Positions 51,041-62,608 of a stretch of 64,000 nt of DNA are shown here, one piece after another (position 1 is the stretch's first letter; the number at the start of each line of letters is the position of its first letter). The position numbers were made by a program, and so were the translations under genes. Source of the DNA: Gymnopus androsaceus JB14 (lineage: Eukaryota > Basidiomycota > Agaricomycetes > Agaricales > Omphalotaceae); contig ML769389.1 of assembly GCA_009733575.1 (NCBI GenBank), positions 186,001-250,000 of the forward strand, written 5' to 3'. Below the pieces are notes generated by a model. The model was given only the letters and a program-made list of their open reading frames with translations, had not been told where the DNA came from and made no database searches.

Positions 51041-54000
51041 ATGCCACCCGAGCCCAAAGCCAAGCTGAAGCGGCGCTCCAGCAGAAGGGAGATTGAGGAA
51101 TACAAGTTTGATGGAGGTCATGCTAGGGAATTGGAACTGAAAAGAAGTAGAGGTTCGTTTTTCCTGAGTTTGAACTGAACCTGAGCTGATAATTTCGGTA
51201 TCGCTTCTTCTATTCCTTCGAAAACTCGCGTTTAATCTCTGTTCCAACCCTGCCCTCCTTTCTTCTCGCACAAACAGGCGAAGTAAGCAAAAATTGTTGC
51301 GATTTACTGCTTTGACTGACCATGATCGCATTGATATAGGTTAGCTGTGCCGAATGTAGAAGGTTTGTGCGATCATCGCAGATCAATGCAATCCCCGTCT
51401 CAATTTTATTCTATCCAGACTCAAGATCAAGTGCGACAAGCAGGTTAGTCCTAGCCTCTTCCTTTCGGTGGCGGTATATATTGACGATGCGTACAAGGTC
51501 CCATGTAGCTCTTGCCAGCGTCGGGGTTGTGCCGCGTTGTGTCCCAACGGTAGGCTATTTCTTGGGTCCGTTTCAAAAGTTTTCTGGCTTACACTAGAAT
51601 CAAGGCTCGTTGGCCACTGGTCAAGGTACTCGTTTCGTTCTCGCCGCTACAGAACATCTTCATCGCCGCATTGCGCGCCTTTCAGGGCGTATTCGCGAAC
51701 TCGAAGATGCACTATCTACTATGCATACTAAATACGCTCCCGACGATCAACAGCCACATCCTTTACTCGAAAGCGACTGGCTGTTGGAAGCCGAAGAAGA
51801 TGGCAACGATGACGATGAATTGGAACCAGGCTCTAACCGGGGAAGGAAAATCGGTAAATTGCCATCCGACTTGCATGGTAGACCAATAAGCGTCGGGGCC
51901 TTGGGAGATGGCGATGCTATGGACGAGGGCGTCGACAGTGCTATGTTCAAGCGGAGATCCCGAGAAAGGCTAGGTTCAACTACAGGAGGAGAAGTTATTG
52001 ATGCTTTTGGAACGCTCTCGATCAGTAATCATGGAATATCAAGATTTTTTGGTCCAACTGGAGGCAGCGAAAGCCTGTTAATTGTAAGTCTTTCGCTTTT
52101 AGTGTAAACATCAATCTGACCTCAATGAAGGCATCATTACCTTCTACGGAATCATCACCAGCGCTATCTCAAAATCAACTGCGAAATTCTGCCTCTCCCA
52201 TCGCAGGGTTTGAGAGGGAGACATCATCTCTTTCTCCTTCATCGACTCACAACTCTCATCAATCCCAAGCTACAAGCTCTACCTCTAATGTCCAACCTTC
52301 CGTAAACGCTTTCTCCTCGGCCGCGACAGTATCCTCTGGCAGCATGGGCCCTGTTGATCCGCGCATCACTCTCTTCTCACATCACTTTCCTTTCACTCCG
52401 CTGGCGCTACCTCCTGCCCAGATACAAGAGCTTATCGAATCTTACCTCCCGACGTATGAACGTGCCCGCGATATTGTTGGCACCTACTTCGAGCAGGTTG
52501 CTTGGCTTTTCCGCGGTGTTAGCCGCGAACAACTGGAAGGAGAGATGATGGAGGCGATATATGCTCGCAAACATGCACGGGATCGTGGTGAAAGTACGAG
52601 GGAAGATGGATACGACTCCGACGAGCACTTTGTTAAGATATCGCAAAGCAGTGGTCATGAAGGTGCAGAAGAGCAACTGCGCCACACTGGTCCAGTGGAT
52701 CCTACTGCACAGCATGGAGGAGACTACAGTGGCCCACATCGATCTAGCTCTTTTATTCCTAATATTTGCTGTCGGGGCCCTCGTTGAACCATTCCCTGCT
52801 AGCGGCTCTTCCTCTGATTCACCGGGACCGGTACCTTCGCCGGGTGGATCATCCCCTTACTCTAATGCAAGCGCGGCAGTTGCTTCGCGTCCAACCCCAA
52901 ACACTCTTGGTGAACATTATCTTCAGTTGGCTCAGGCTGCTCTAAGTCTTCAACCTGTGTTGGAAAAACCTAGCATCGTAACCATCCAATGTTTACATGT
53001 GATGAGTATCTACAACGCCATGAGCGGAGAGGGAACCGCATCTCCTTCATCGAGTGCGGACTCTGATAGCACATCGACTGCAGAGCCCAAGACGGGGCAA
53101 AGCGAAACAAGCATGGAGATGACTTGGAGTCTGATTACTATGGCCGCACACTTGAGCCAAACGGTAAGAAATTATTCCAATATTATGCTTTTCTTTCTAA
53201 CGCTTATTTATTCCCATAGATTGGTCTACGTAAGCTTTTGTTGATCTGCGTTGGAATTTGCTCTGACGAGGATGTATTTAGATCGTGATAGCGAACGTTG
53301 GGGTCTTTCACCTAAAATGGTTCAACGAAGGAGGATTCTTTTTTGGGATTTGTTTGTCGCTGATGTGTGGCAGGTAAGTGAATCGTACCGTTCAACTCCT
53401 ATTAAATCGATTTAATGAGACGCACAGAGCCTAAATACCGGTAGGCCACCGTCATTCTCTCTGGCGTATATCGACTGCAGCTTCCCTCAATACGAGGGAG
53501 TGAACAAGAAAGATGGAGGACAAAAAGACAGTTCTCCTCCAACCAATCGGGGTGCAACAGCGTACGAAAAAATGGAAAAAGCCAAGAAAGAAGGATATGC
53601 TTGTAAGTTTCACGACGCGTTGATGCTTTCGTTTCACTGACTTGAATCCAAGTCGAGATATGGCAATTCCGCTTTGCCTCTGAATGCGTTGCTGAAGTGA
53701 TCTCGCGTACCCTCACCGCTGAAGCACCCACGTACGCTACTATCATGGAGCTTGATAGGAAAGTAAGAGAATTTCCTCTTCCGGACGGCTTCACCGACCG
53801 TGGTGCTGGTTCAAGTGCAAAGGATGCTGGGTTTGGAGGTGTTTCAAACTCTGGGATGAAATACAACAATCCACCCACTGCGGAGTCCGAGGGTAAAGAT
53901 AGCGATATGTCCTTCTCTTCATGAAATGTGTCTTGGATCATATTCGCGAGACTGGTGAGATCTGCAACTCTCTTTGAAAACTAGAGTCTAATTGCTCTTA

Positions 54001-55442
54001 GTCCTTATGTACATTCATCGCTCGTTCTTTGCTCAGGCTATCATTGAACAACCGACTAATCCCCTCAAATCGGTTTACGCACCGTCATTCCTTGCTGCAT
54101 ATCGCGCTTCTGCTACGATTCTTAAATCTATCAGGGAGCAATTTATTGTTTGGCCCAATTCATGTGCCAGGTTCTGGACGATGTGGACGTTTGCTTTTAG
54201 TGCTGCTGGTAGGTCTTTCTACGTCCCTGAGTTTTTTCAGTCTAATTTATCATTATTATCAAGGTGGTCTTCGGTACGGTAGTGACCAGAGGGCCTCGTT
54301 CACCTCTTGCTGCCTCTGCAATGACAGAGCTTGATCAAGCATGCCTTCTCTTCTCCAAGGCGGCTATGTATAGCAAACGTGCTACTAAAGCGCTGGTTAG
54401 TTTTTCTTGTAAGATTGTAGGAATTTATGCTGACCATATTTCACAGCCAATTTTGACCACACTTCGTGAAAAGGCCCGTCATCGCTTTGGCTGCCGCACA
54501 GTCTAAAAATCCCGAGCCATCGCTTTCTGACGGAGAATTGTGGAATATCAAAAAGGAAGAAGTGGATCCAACGATGAACTGTCCATCTTTGCAGGTCATA
54601 CGCGTTTAGTTTCCGCAACAAACCACGCCCTCAACAGTGTGGGAGCTGGCTCTTCAGACCCCGTCGAGAGTTCTGCTCCGAAGAGTGCTGGACCATCATC
54701 AAATTTCATTCTACCAGTTCCGAGTATGGATACCAGCCGTGTGAGTGAGCTCAGACCACATAAATCGAGCTCACAACTTCGTCGACAATATATTGATGTA
54801 GACATGGAGCCTTCGAGCTCATACGATGTTCCGCAGTCTTACCAACATCAACCTCCACTCTCCCACCAACCTCCACCTCCTCTCCGACCACTTCATCAGC
54901 GTCCGTCTGTCTTGCACTCAGGGCCTTATCAGAGTGATGACCGTAGTCCCGAATCATCTTCCATGAATGGCTGGTACGGTCAAAATACAAGGCACCGTGA
55001 AGATTATGATATGCATCCTCAGCATAATCACCCGCCTACCATTAGCATTCCTCCGGCTCCCATGTCTTCATCTGTCGATGAAAGTTCACCTCACCAACAT
55101 ATGCAATTCAACTATTCATACGACCGCAGCAGTCGAAGTGGTCCATCACCTCCTGCACAGAGCAACCAATCGTGGTCGTCGTCTCGTCCACCTTCCCAAT
55201 CATATCCATCTCGACATTCTTCGTCGCCTATCCGTCTCACCCATCCTCAGTACGGGCATCCATCATCTCAGGTACATCCACCTGAAAATACGTCCATGTC
55301 CAACTTCCACCACCAGTCAGCGCCATATCAAATGTATACCGGACCTGGTGTGGCGGGTTTCGGTCCTCCTCCTCCTCTTCACCTACATCCTATGCACCCG
55401 CCCGGTCACGATGCATTAGCTGACCTCGGGCTTAGCGTCTAG
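51041..55442 (+). CDS. Large Zn2Cys6 transcription factor, several apparent frameshifts
   Basis: The N-terminus is basic (MPPEPKAKLKRRSSRREIEE). Its zinc cluster is built over several small exons: KRSRGEVSCAECRR, LKIKCDKQ, VPCSSCQRRGCAALCPN, then GSLATGQGTRFVLAATEHLH and a coiled coil (ARLSGRIRELEDAL). One exon is only 5 nt (51278-51282). The fungal regulatory domain follows: LFSHHFPFTPLALPP, LIESYLPTYERARDIVGTYF, DLALLFLIFAVGALVEPFPA, HYLQLAQAALSLQPVLEKPS, VTIQCLHVMSIYNAM, LSPKMVQRRRILFWDLFVAD, SLNTGRPPSFSLAYIDC and VYAPSFLAAYRASATIL. The tail from about 54600 is rich in Pro, His, Ser and Gln. Single-base shifts are needed near 52740, 53920, 54483 and 54565. The protein would otherwise be about 1100 residues. 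The target is unknown. Confidence 0.82.
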
Positions 55443-56208
55443 AGATTCAAGATTGGATGAGCGCTGGAGCTCGTTTATGCAAGATTCGGGACTACTAGAC
55501 GAGGTGAACTTTGGTCGAGGGAGTCGTTAAAATGTGCTTCGGTTTCTTTTACAATTAATTTTTACATTACTCTTCTCGTTTCTCTTCCAGGTTGTGTGTT
55601 ACTGCTGTCCGTTTTTGGCTGCTTGATTTGCACATTGATATCTTTATTTCTGTCTGGCCGCGTCCTCTGTCTGTAATTTAGGTCTTAAGTATCTATACGA
55701 TTCATTCTCCTGTAATATTCTGTTCGATGTATGTTAGCACTTGATGTACTCGGCTAATTCACGAATCCCAGCATCTTCCGTTTCTTTGATAACCGTAAGG
55801 AAAATATCGGAACTGATACCTTTACCTTGGGTGATGTGTCGAAATCGGCGGGACTTGACGACGTCTGAACGATAACCTACCTTCGATAACGTATCAAGGA
55901 TGGCTCCTTAGTCTCGGTGCTCCAGCTCCAACAGTTGCATGCAAATCTGCGGGAAGTTTGTCTGCGCCATCAGAGTGTGTACTTCCACAACTAGAACAGG
56001 TGTCAGACGCTTCCAGCAACCAATGAAAAATCTCGTCTCGGTTCTTGCTGTCCCATACCAGGATAATGGAACTACTTCAATGAACAAAAGACGCGAAATC
56101 CGGAATTCAGCCTATGAGATCCGGAAACACGCGCGCGCGCTGTAAGGTAGAACGATTAAATTTCCTATCCTGAATCCAGTGTACAGTGACCAGCAGACTG
56201 TAAAGAAA
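55443..56208 (-). other. Intergenic DNA with an unassigned coding-like stretch on the minus strand
   Basis: On the minus strand, 55738-55902 reads GAILDTLSKVGYRSDVVKSR, FRHITQGKGISSDIFLTVIK and ETEDAGIRELAEYIKC then a stop. The same frame upstream is open for another 60 codons after an in-frame TAA (near 55903), and a second frame also looks protein-like (DKLPADLHATVGAGAPRL). I do not recognise the family. It may be a decayed gene. A CG dinucleotide run lies at 56128-56139. Confidence 0.35.
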
Positions 56209-56573
56209 TCATCCAAAAAGTGACGCAATCCATTCTTCAACTGCCACAAGCTTATCCCATCCCTTTTGGCCTGTAAATCCGCCTAAAGTGAGAACCAAGT
56301 GCGCTATTGAGCCTGCGATAAAGAAAAGTTGTTGATAACGGAACGCATACAGGAGGCGCAAGAAGAACGAACCAGCAAGGATCACTGCAGCTACTGACGT
56401 GACGGAGTATCCAGAAGACTGGGTGCTATTTTGTTCAAGAATTATTGGGCTTTCTCTCGACTTTGTTTCATTCTTCAGCCACGGCGGGAGCTACAGAACG
56501 TTAGCACAGCGGAATTGAATAGGGAAGTATGCGTACATTGAATCTCCTCAATATGCGAGTCCGAACTGCTCAT
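56209..56573 (-). CDS. Small two-helix membrane protein, unnamed
   Basis: A short first exon (MSSSDSHIEEIQ, from 56573) is followed after an intron ending near 56491 by LPPWLKNETKSRESPIILEQ and two hydrophobic segments: VTSVAAVILAGSFFLRLLYA and LFFIAGSIAHLVLTLGGF, with a C-terminal GQKGWDKLVAVEEWIASLFG. About 105 residues. The frame of exon 2 is clear for 90 codons and ends in TGA at 56209-56211. The exon 1 / exon 2 join with the obvious donor (AATGTACGC) is off by one base, so the first exon is tentative. Function unknown. Confidence 0.55.
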
Positions 56574-56753
56574 GATAATCCTGTATCAAGTGAGAGGCAC
56601 TGCCAATAAATAATGTATGTAGTGGTCGGACAACTGAAAGATAGATCAAAAATAAAATTCCCATAGCCAAAGCAACCTTGGTCTCGACCACCACCAAGGT
56701 ACATTCCCTCTTACAAGTAAAAGCTCAATCAGCTCATTTACTCTTCAGAAAAA

Positions 56754-57024
56754 ATGCGGTCCTCTTTGGTCCGTTCCATACAAATAATCTCTCGAAGTGC
56801 TCTACCGCCAAAAACCCAATTTCGTCCCTCCATTACCGGCAGTAGCTAAAGCCATCGCAGAAAAAGCCCAACCTACCGTCATCGACATTCTAACGAGCAA
56901 AAAGGCTACCTCGGAGGGTTTTCCTGCTAATCTGCGCATTGAGCCAGTGGTGAAGAAGGAGGATTTGAAGAATGTGAATGCGAGTATTCGACCGCGACTG
57001 AAAAAGTTGTTGAAGGAGGCGTGA
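56754..57024 (+). CDS. Small protein with mitochondrial-type presequence, one apparent frameshift
   Basis: The ATG at 56754 gives MRSSLVRSIQIISRSALPPK, an Arg/Ser-rich amphipathic start as in mitochondrial matrix proteins. The frame then ends at a TAG, while the next frame continues PNFVPPLPAVAKAIAEKAQP, TVIDILTSKKATSEGFP and KNVNASIRPRLKKLLKEA to TGA at 57022. Removing one A from the run at 56810-56814 joins the two parts in a protein of about 90 residues. It could be a small mitochondrial ribosomal or respiratory subunit; I do not recognise which. It starts 181 bases from, and divergent to, the small membrane protein gene. Confidence 0.55.
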
Positions 57025-57399
57025 GGAGTTGCTTTTTGGATGTAAAGGTGTGTATGCTGTAGCTTGCTCTAGTATCTCATGCTCATTCCTAACCAGTGAC
57101 TCTTGATACTGGACGTTCCGAATAATTTGGCGGGCAAGGACGCGTCCAATAATAGCGCTCCAAGAGTAGATGCCATTTGTGTCGTGATGCAAAATATACA
57201 GTGGTGTTGAAGCAGTACACAAAAGACACAAAACCTACGGTAATATCAAGTTGAGATGGGGATAATTTAGATGTACTTTACAGTAATACTACGTTGACCA
57301 ATGTTAGTACTACAACCATTCAAAAAGTTGGTATGAATCGTGGAAGGTTCGTGAAAATATCAAAAGTACAAGTAAACAAAAGTTAGAGCACAAATCAGA
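57025..57399. other. Convergent intergenic region
   Basis: Lies between the 3' ends of the small plus-strand gene and the minus-strand ubiquitin ligase. No motif seen. Confidence 0.45.
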
Positions 57400-59053
57400 C
57401 TATGATTCCTCGTGTAGAGAACGCGAGTTGGAAAGAAGAGGTGTTGTTTCCGAAGCCTGGTCGGGAGTGGAGGATCGAGAGGGTGGCTGGTGTGCGTCAT
57501 CAGTGTTCGTTTCAGTGTTCGCTTCAGTAGGCTCCATAAGTGACGAAGATTGAGCTTGAGGAAGTTGTGTTACGTCCCCTTTACAAATAGGACACTAACC
57601 AATCTTGTCAGTGAGTCTGAGCAGATCGCGGCTTTAAGCAACTCACTAATTTCTTCCTCTGAATCAGCCATTCATCGACCTCGTGCATGTGGAAGAGATG
57701 GTGACACGGTAAAACCCGTACTTTGTCGCCTTTTTCAAACTCGGAGAGACATATCGCACATTCCATCTGCAGAAGGGCATACATATCAACCTCGGAACTT
57801 GGGGGAAAAAAAAGCAAGATATGCACGTACTTGTGACTCGAACCAGGGCTGACCCTCACTTGGGCTAGGCTTTGATGTGGAAGGATTGCTGGACTCGGAT
57901 TCCTCCTCGGTTACATCGGTCGTATTCGAGTTTGATAGCAAGCCACCCTCGAGATCAACATCAAATGAAGCAACGGGTGCATCAGCGTCTTCATTGCCTT
58001 CGTGCTTCTCCCACCTTGTGCCTGTCCATACCCTCCACGGAAGACTGTGGACGAATTCTTCAGGAGCTCGATCTCGTTGGGCAGCTCTTGCAGCCCGTAC
58101 GCGGTGGATAAGGAGTGTGACAAATGTTAATATGGAGGGCAATAGCAAGATGACAAGGAAAGTTATGATCGGTCTAAGGAGATAGTCAATAAGATGGAAT
58201 TATATGTCACAAGACACTCACGAATACCACTCCCATGCTGAGTATTCGGCCGTGATAAGTAGCGACAGCGTACGAAGACCAGCATGAGAGGTATTAGAGG
58301 TAGATATGAGTCGGGAAAGTTCTGTGTAATCAGAGTATTTGATGAATGTCGCAGCGATCTCAACGTCGGATGAGTCTCCTACGCAGACAAAGAAAAATTC
58401 AACATTCCAAACAACGCCAGATGTTAGTATATTATGGACACTCACCAGGACTGTACATGTTCACCAGCGTATCTGGGTACCCTGATACTTCAGGATCCTC
58501 TCCGCCCACAACAACTGCCCGAGCCCCAAGCCGCTGCGCTTCTCGCACCTTGCTCACAAACTCGCATTTTCCTCTCTGCACTAGGGCAATCCAGGATTCT
58601 GAAGAGTCTGGAGCGTTTGGTCCATCAAAGCAGAGTTCTGGGCATCCAGTATTCGGAACAGGCTCTATTAAGGAGGTGCTTGGAGAATCACAAGGCTTTG
58701 TGAACGAAGACAAAGGAAGCCTATGGTCATACAAGTCGATTAATAAAGCAGAGAAGTGAGCCCAAAACCAAAAAAAAAACTTACACATATCCAAGAATTG
58801 GCCCGTTAATCTCTGCGCCAAACCCCGCTGGCCTTGAGGCAAATGAAAGGACAGGTGAGCGATCAACTACTGTGACCGTACTGTCTGCACCCCACGCCCA
58901 CCCCCACCAACCTTTCTCAGAGTTCATGCTACTAAAAATGGAGGACATTCTGACGCCAAGCGGATTGGGGTAGGCTTCTGGCAGCATAACCAAAATGATG
59001 AGGAATGCTGGCAAAAGATCACCGAGAAGTTTGAATCTCGCTCCTGGAGCCAT
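57400..59053 (-). CDS. PA-TM-RING type E3 ubiquitin ligase
   Basis: Minus strand, start at 59053 with a signal peptide (KLLGDLLPAFLIILVMLPEA). Exon 1 59053-58785, exon 2 58720-58446, then about four more. The lumenal protease-associated domain shows IALVQRGKCEFVSKVREAQ, RLGARAVVVGGEDPEVSGYP and LVNMYSPGDSSDVEIAATFI. A transmembrane helix follows (PIITFLVILLLPSILTFVTL). The cytosolic part contains PEEFVHSLPWRVWTG and a RING-H2 finger: ECAICLSEFEKGDKVRVLPC, HHLFHMHEVDEWLIQ and, after an intron, CPICKGDV, giving the C3H2C3 pattern. The tail is Ser/Thr-rich. Relatives such as RNF13 and yeast Tul1-like proteins work in endosome or vacuole membranes and tag membrane cargo. All joins inspected keep frame. 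Confidence 0.88.
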
Positions 59054-59998
59054 GGCTCGTCAGTTCAGTGAGTTTGCCTTGGATGAACCAGAGATGACGG
59101 TCGATTAAAAGGATACGATTGCTGACGGTTGGCGCCGGATTATGTCATCTTCTTCATGGTCTAGGCCAAAGCGAGTCTATCGAGCCGTACTACTAGGCGT
59201 ACCCAGAGCCAAGTCCCAACTCCCGAAAGCTTGCCAGGAGTGCCATGGTCTACCTACAAGACTACACACACAGACCCCCATCGGTCACACATGTATCACA
59301 TACCACTACAGACTGGAGCCTAAAACAGCTCCCCGCGCCTTAGTACATAGCCTTACTCACATACGCGGTATAACAGAATGTAAAATTAAAAGAAATAAAA
59401 AAAGATCTGCCTGCAAGAGCGCTCAATTGACTACAGTCCATAATGTACGATCGCAAGTACGTTCCTCCGAAAAGAGCACCGGGCTTGTCCAAGTCATGAT
59501 TTTCTTGACAATTCCTCGCAATATCAGACTTGATATCCCTATCTGCAGCAAGGCAGCGACCCCTCATCTGAGTTTTCTCTTCAATGTTTCGACATAGGAC
59601 CCAAATCCAAACTAACATAAGTGACAATTCACGTCTACAGTACTCTGTGACTTGTTGTTTCCACCCAAACTCACTCGGACTTTCGGAAAATCAAACCCAC
59701 TCGAACCTACCCAACCCTACCCATTTCCACCCGGGTTCCCGAACGGGGCCTAATAATTTGAGCTCTAGGGGAGGAGGCTTTGAGGAGGCTCTCCGAACCT
59801 CCAAATCACGTGACGGTGTGGTAACCCCCTCAGCCCTAGAACAGTTCGCAACCTTGTTCGCAACTACCCATCTGCTGGACCCAGGTTCCGAACCTTCGTG
59901 GTAGTTATTCCCTCAACCCTAGTCTACACCTAGCCAGCACTTTTTATAGTTGTCCTGGCGCCACTGAACCTCCTTTGGGGGCACCAATAAAGAACAGC
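59054..59998. other. About 0.9 kb spacer
   Basis: Open frames at 59142-59597 and 59584-59904 have no motif. The stretch around 59700-59900 is rich in CCYACCC and GAACC short repeats (CCTACCCAACCCTACCC). No gene is supported. Confidence 0.4.
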
Positions 59999-62170
59999 AT
60001 GACTTCCACAGGAATTTACACCTCTAACCATGATTTCTCATCCCCCATCTTCAACATGGCTGCAAACGAAATGAAGGGAAAATATCGAGAAATTTCTACT
60101 GCTGAACTTGTTAACATGTTCCCGGAGCCGCTGCTGCTATGCCTAAAGTAACACAAGACTTCTCTCCTATTCTGAATGCAAACAAGGAAGTTGATTTATA
60201 CGAACCATTTGTCTGTTGTTTTTCTTCTTTTCATTCAGGGCTCGACTAATGTGAATCTAGATCTCGCTCATGAAGCCTTATTTGAAGAAAGGCTGGGTCC
60301 TAGTCGATACACATAAACATCCGGATCCCGACTCGCACACCGTTTGGGGTGATCATAAAATCGAACCAGATATGGCACTTTACGAAACTGCACGAGAACC
60401 GGAAGCGCCTCTCTGTCAGGCCTCTCAAATGGCTTCAGTTGGGGAGTTCAAGTTGGACCCAATCGACGAGCCCTTCCACATCGACGCCGGGCTCAAAAAG
60501 GCGACGAAGACGAAAGGCGGGAAAAAGACAAAACCATTCGAACGGGAGACCGAAGCTGCCAAGGCAACTCGAGGGCAGCTTACCGTTTATATCAATGCCA
60601 TTCAGGCTTCACAACACAGGACCAGAACGTTTGCATTCTATGTCCACCGTAAATGGTGCCGCCTACTATGTCATTCCCGTGCTGGAACGGAAGTCACTCC
60701 GCTCATTAATTACACGGAATCATTCGACCTCCAAACCTTCTTTTGGCGGTTCACACATGCCAGCGCAGAATGTCGTGGAGTAGACACTACTTTTCAGCCT
60801 GTTCCTTCTACCGACATGTCGCCCAAGGTTCAAGATGCACGTTCAGCCCTGAGCATCACTTCTTCTGCACCACTATTCAAAGTCTTGGTACCAGAGATTC
60901 CTCCTGAGCAAGCATCATCTACCCTATCAGAAATATCTCGCACTTCACCATCGGATAGATTGCTCTATGTCTCAGAACCCTTCACCACCAACCACCGTTT
61001 CCCAGTTGGAAGAGGGCCACGATGTTTCTATGCTTACGATCCAGTCTCATGTACTGTTCGACTGTTCAAGGACCTCAGGAGAATTATGGGTTACAGGCCT
61101 GAAGCTGATACGTATCAGCAACTACACAAAAAGGAAACACCAAATATTCTCCATGTTGTTGCTGCTGGTGATGTTGACGGTTTACTTCATCGATGTGGTG
61201 GAAAAGATGGTCTCGGTAGAAAAGACGGTTTTCGACACTATCGAATTATTTTAGATAAGCTCGGAAAGCCCCTGAACCAGTTCAGTTCAACGCACGAATT
61301 GGTAACTGCTGTGTATGATGCGTTCATTAGTTAGTCCTTTTCTGCTCGATCCCGATTCTTTGCTGAGATATTATTTAGCTCATCGACATGCCTGTACCAA
61401 AGCTGGCATTCTTCATCAAGACATATCGTTTGGGAACATCATCATTGTTGGAGGTCGTGGATACTTGATTGATTGGGAGTTCGGACGGTGGGATAGAGCG
61501 GATGATAGTAGTGCTGACGAACGTACGGTAAGTCACGTCCTTTTCTCTTCCCTTGGTTCGCAAACATTGACTGGCTGTCTCAGGGTACATGGCAGTTTTT
61601 ATCCATTCGATTGCTTGAGAATCCAGCCACCTTCCACGAAATCAGGGACGATATCGAGTCCTTTTTCTATGTCCTCTTCTGGGTTGCCGCTCGCTACGCC
61701 CCCAACAAACAGAATCCCTCCCAACGATCAGAGTTCCTCAGCATGTTTGACTATAAACAACTGGAACCAGCCGCAGCGAAAATTCGTTTCATAACCGCTG
61801 GCTGTTTTTCGGTCACTGAGAGGCAGGTCCTATGTTGGTAAATGCGCATTTCAAAAACCTTCTGGTTTCTATAATAGAGAACCTGGCACCTCTCTACTGG
61901 CAGGAACCTTCCACAGACCAAGTTGAGATGCTTACTCATGATTGGATGGCGAACACAATGAAGAAAGCTTTGGAAAATGATGAGTGGAAAAGGACGATGG
62001 ATCCCGCGGTGGATCATGAAGTAGTGCATGTTGTGCGGAACCTGAGACGGCGGCGAAGGTCAAGTGCGCTATATATACAACAGGCGAAGAAGCAGAGGCG
62101 TTTGTCTGCTGATGAAGGGGATAAGGGTGATGAAGATGAAGCAGACGATAGCGATGTCATAGAGTACTGA
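59999..62170 (+). CDS. FunK1-type fungal protein kinase-like protein
   Basis: The likely start (MTSTGIYTSNHDFSSPIFNM) is followed by small exons and then a long frame from about 60256. Typical FunK1 elements: KGWVLVDTHKHPDPDS, KIEPDMALYE, GEFKLD, QLTVYINAIQASQHRTRTFA, then FFWRFTHASAECRGVD. The catalytic half reads THRHACTKAGILHQDISFGN (HxDxxxxN with the catalytic Asp), a GRGYLIDWEFG in place of DFG, RTGTWQFLSIRLLENPATFH, EIRDDIESFFYVLFWVAARY. Exon joins are at 61329 and 61529. The end near 61825-61850 has an unclear join before KNLLVSIIENLAPLY; the tail is Arg/Lys- and Asp/Glu-rich. Members are expanded in Agaricomycetes; their substrates are unknown. Confidence 0.82.
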
Positions 62171-62608
62171 TGTAGCTACTCATGATAGCTCCTAACCAAA
62201 GGCTTCGAACGTTACAAAATATAAACTGTAAACAACAGCTTGAAATGTAGATCAAAACACACCTCTGGAACGAAATTCTTTGGCCAAGGACCTATTCCGC
62301 CAGCGCTGCGCCCAGTAATCAACACACTTTTGGTTCATTGGACGCGGTTCAAGAAAGCTTGCAGGCCGGCGCAGCGTGAATCTCCACTAGCTTCCTTCAA
62401 GGTCGTATCTTCGTCAAATAGCAATTGCAGGGAGTCTGGATCCCGACAAGAGACCCTCAAATGTGACATGGGAGCAGGATTGCGGCACAACCGCTGTCCC
62501 GGTTAGTCGGTAGAATCGGTTGTTCGCGGTTGAATGCATGTCTCCGACTGAATTCCTGCAGTTAAGTATAAAACGCGTCGAAGGAGATGAGCTCCTCACT
62601 CGGTAATC
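62171..62608. other. Intergenic region, probable promoter of the monooxygenase gene
   Basis: A TATA-like AAGTATAAAA lies at about 62564-62573, 36 bases before the ATG at 62609. No gene seen. Confidence 0.45.

Noticed and set aside
59700..59900. CCCTACCC-rich sequence as an interstitial telomere repeat
   Set aside because: Only two or three irregular units, not a TTAGGG-type array.
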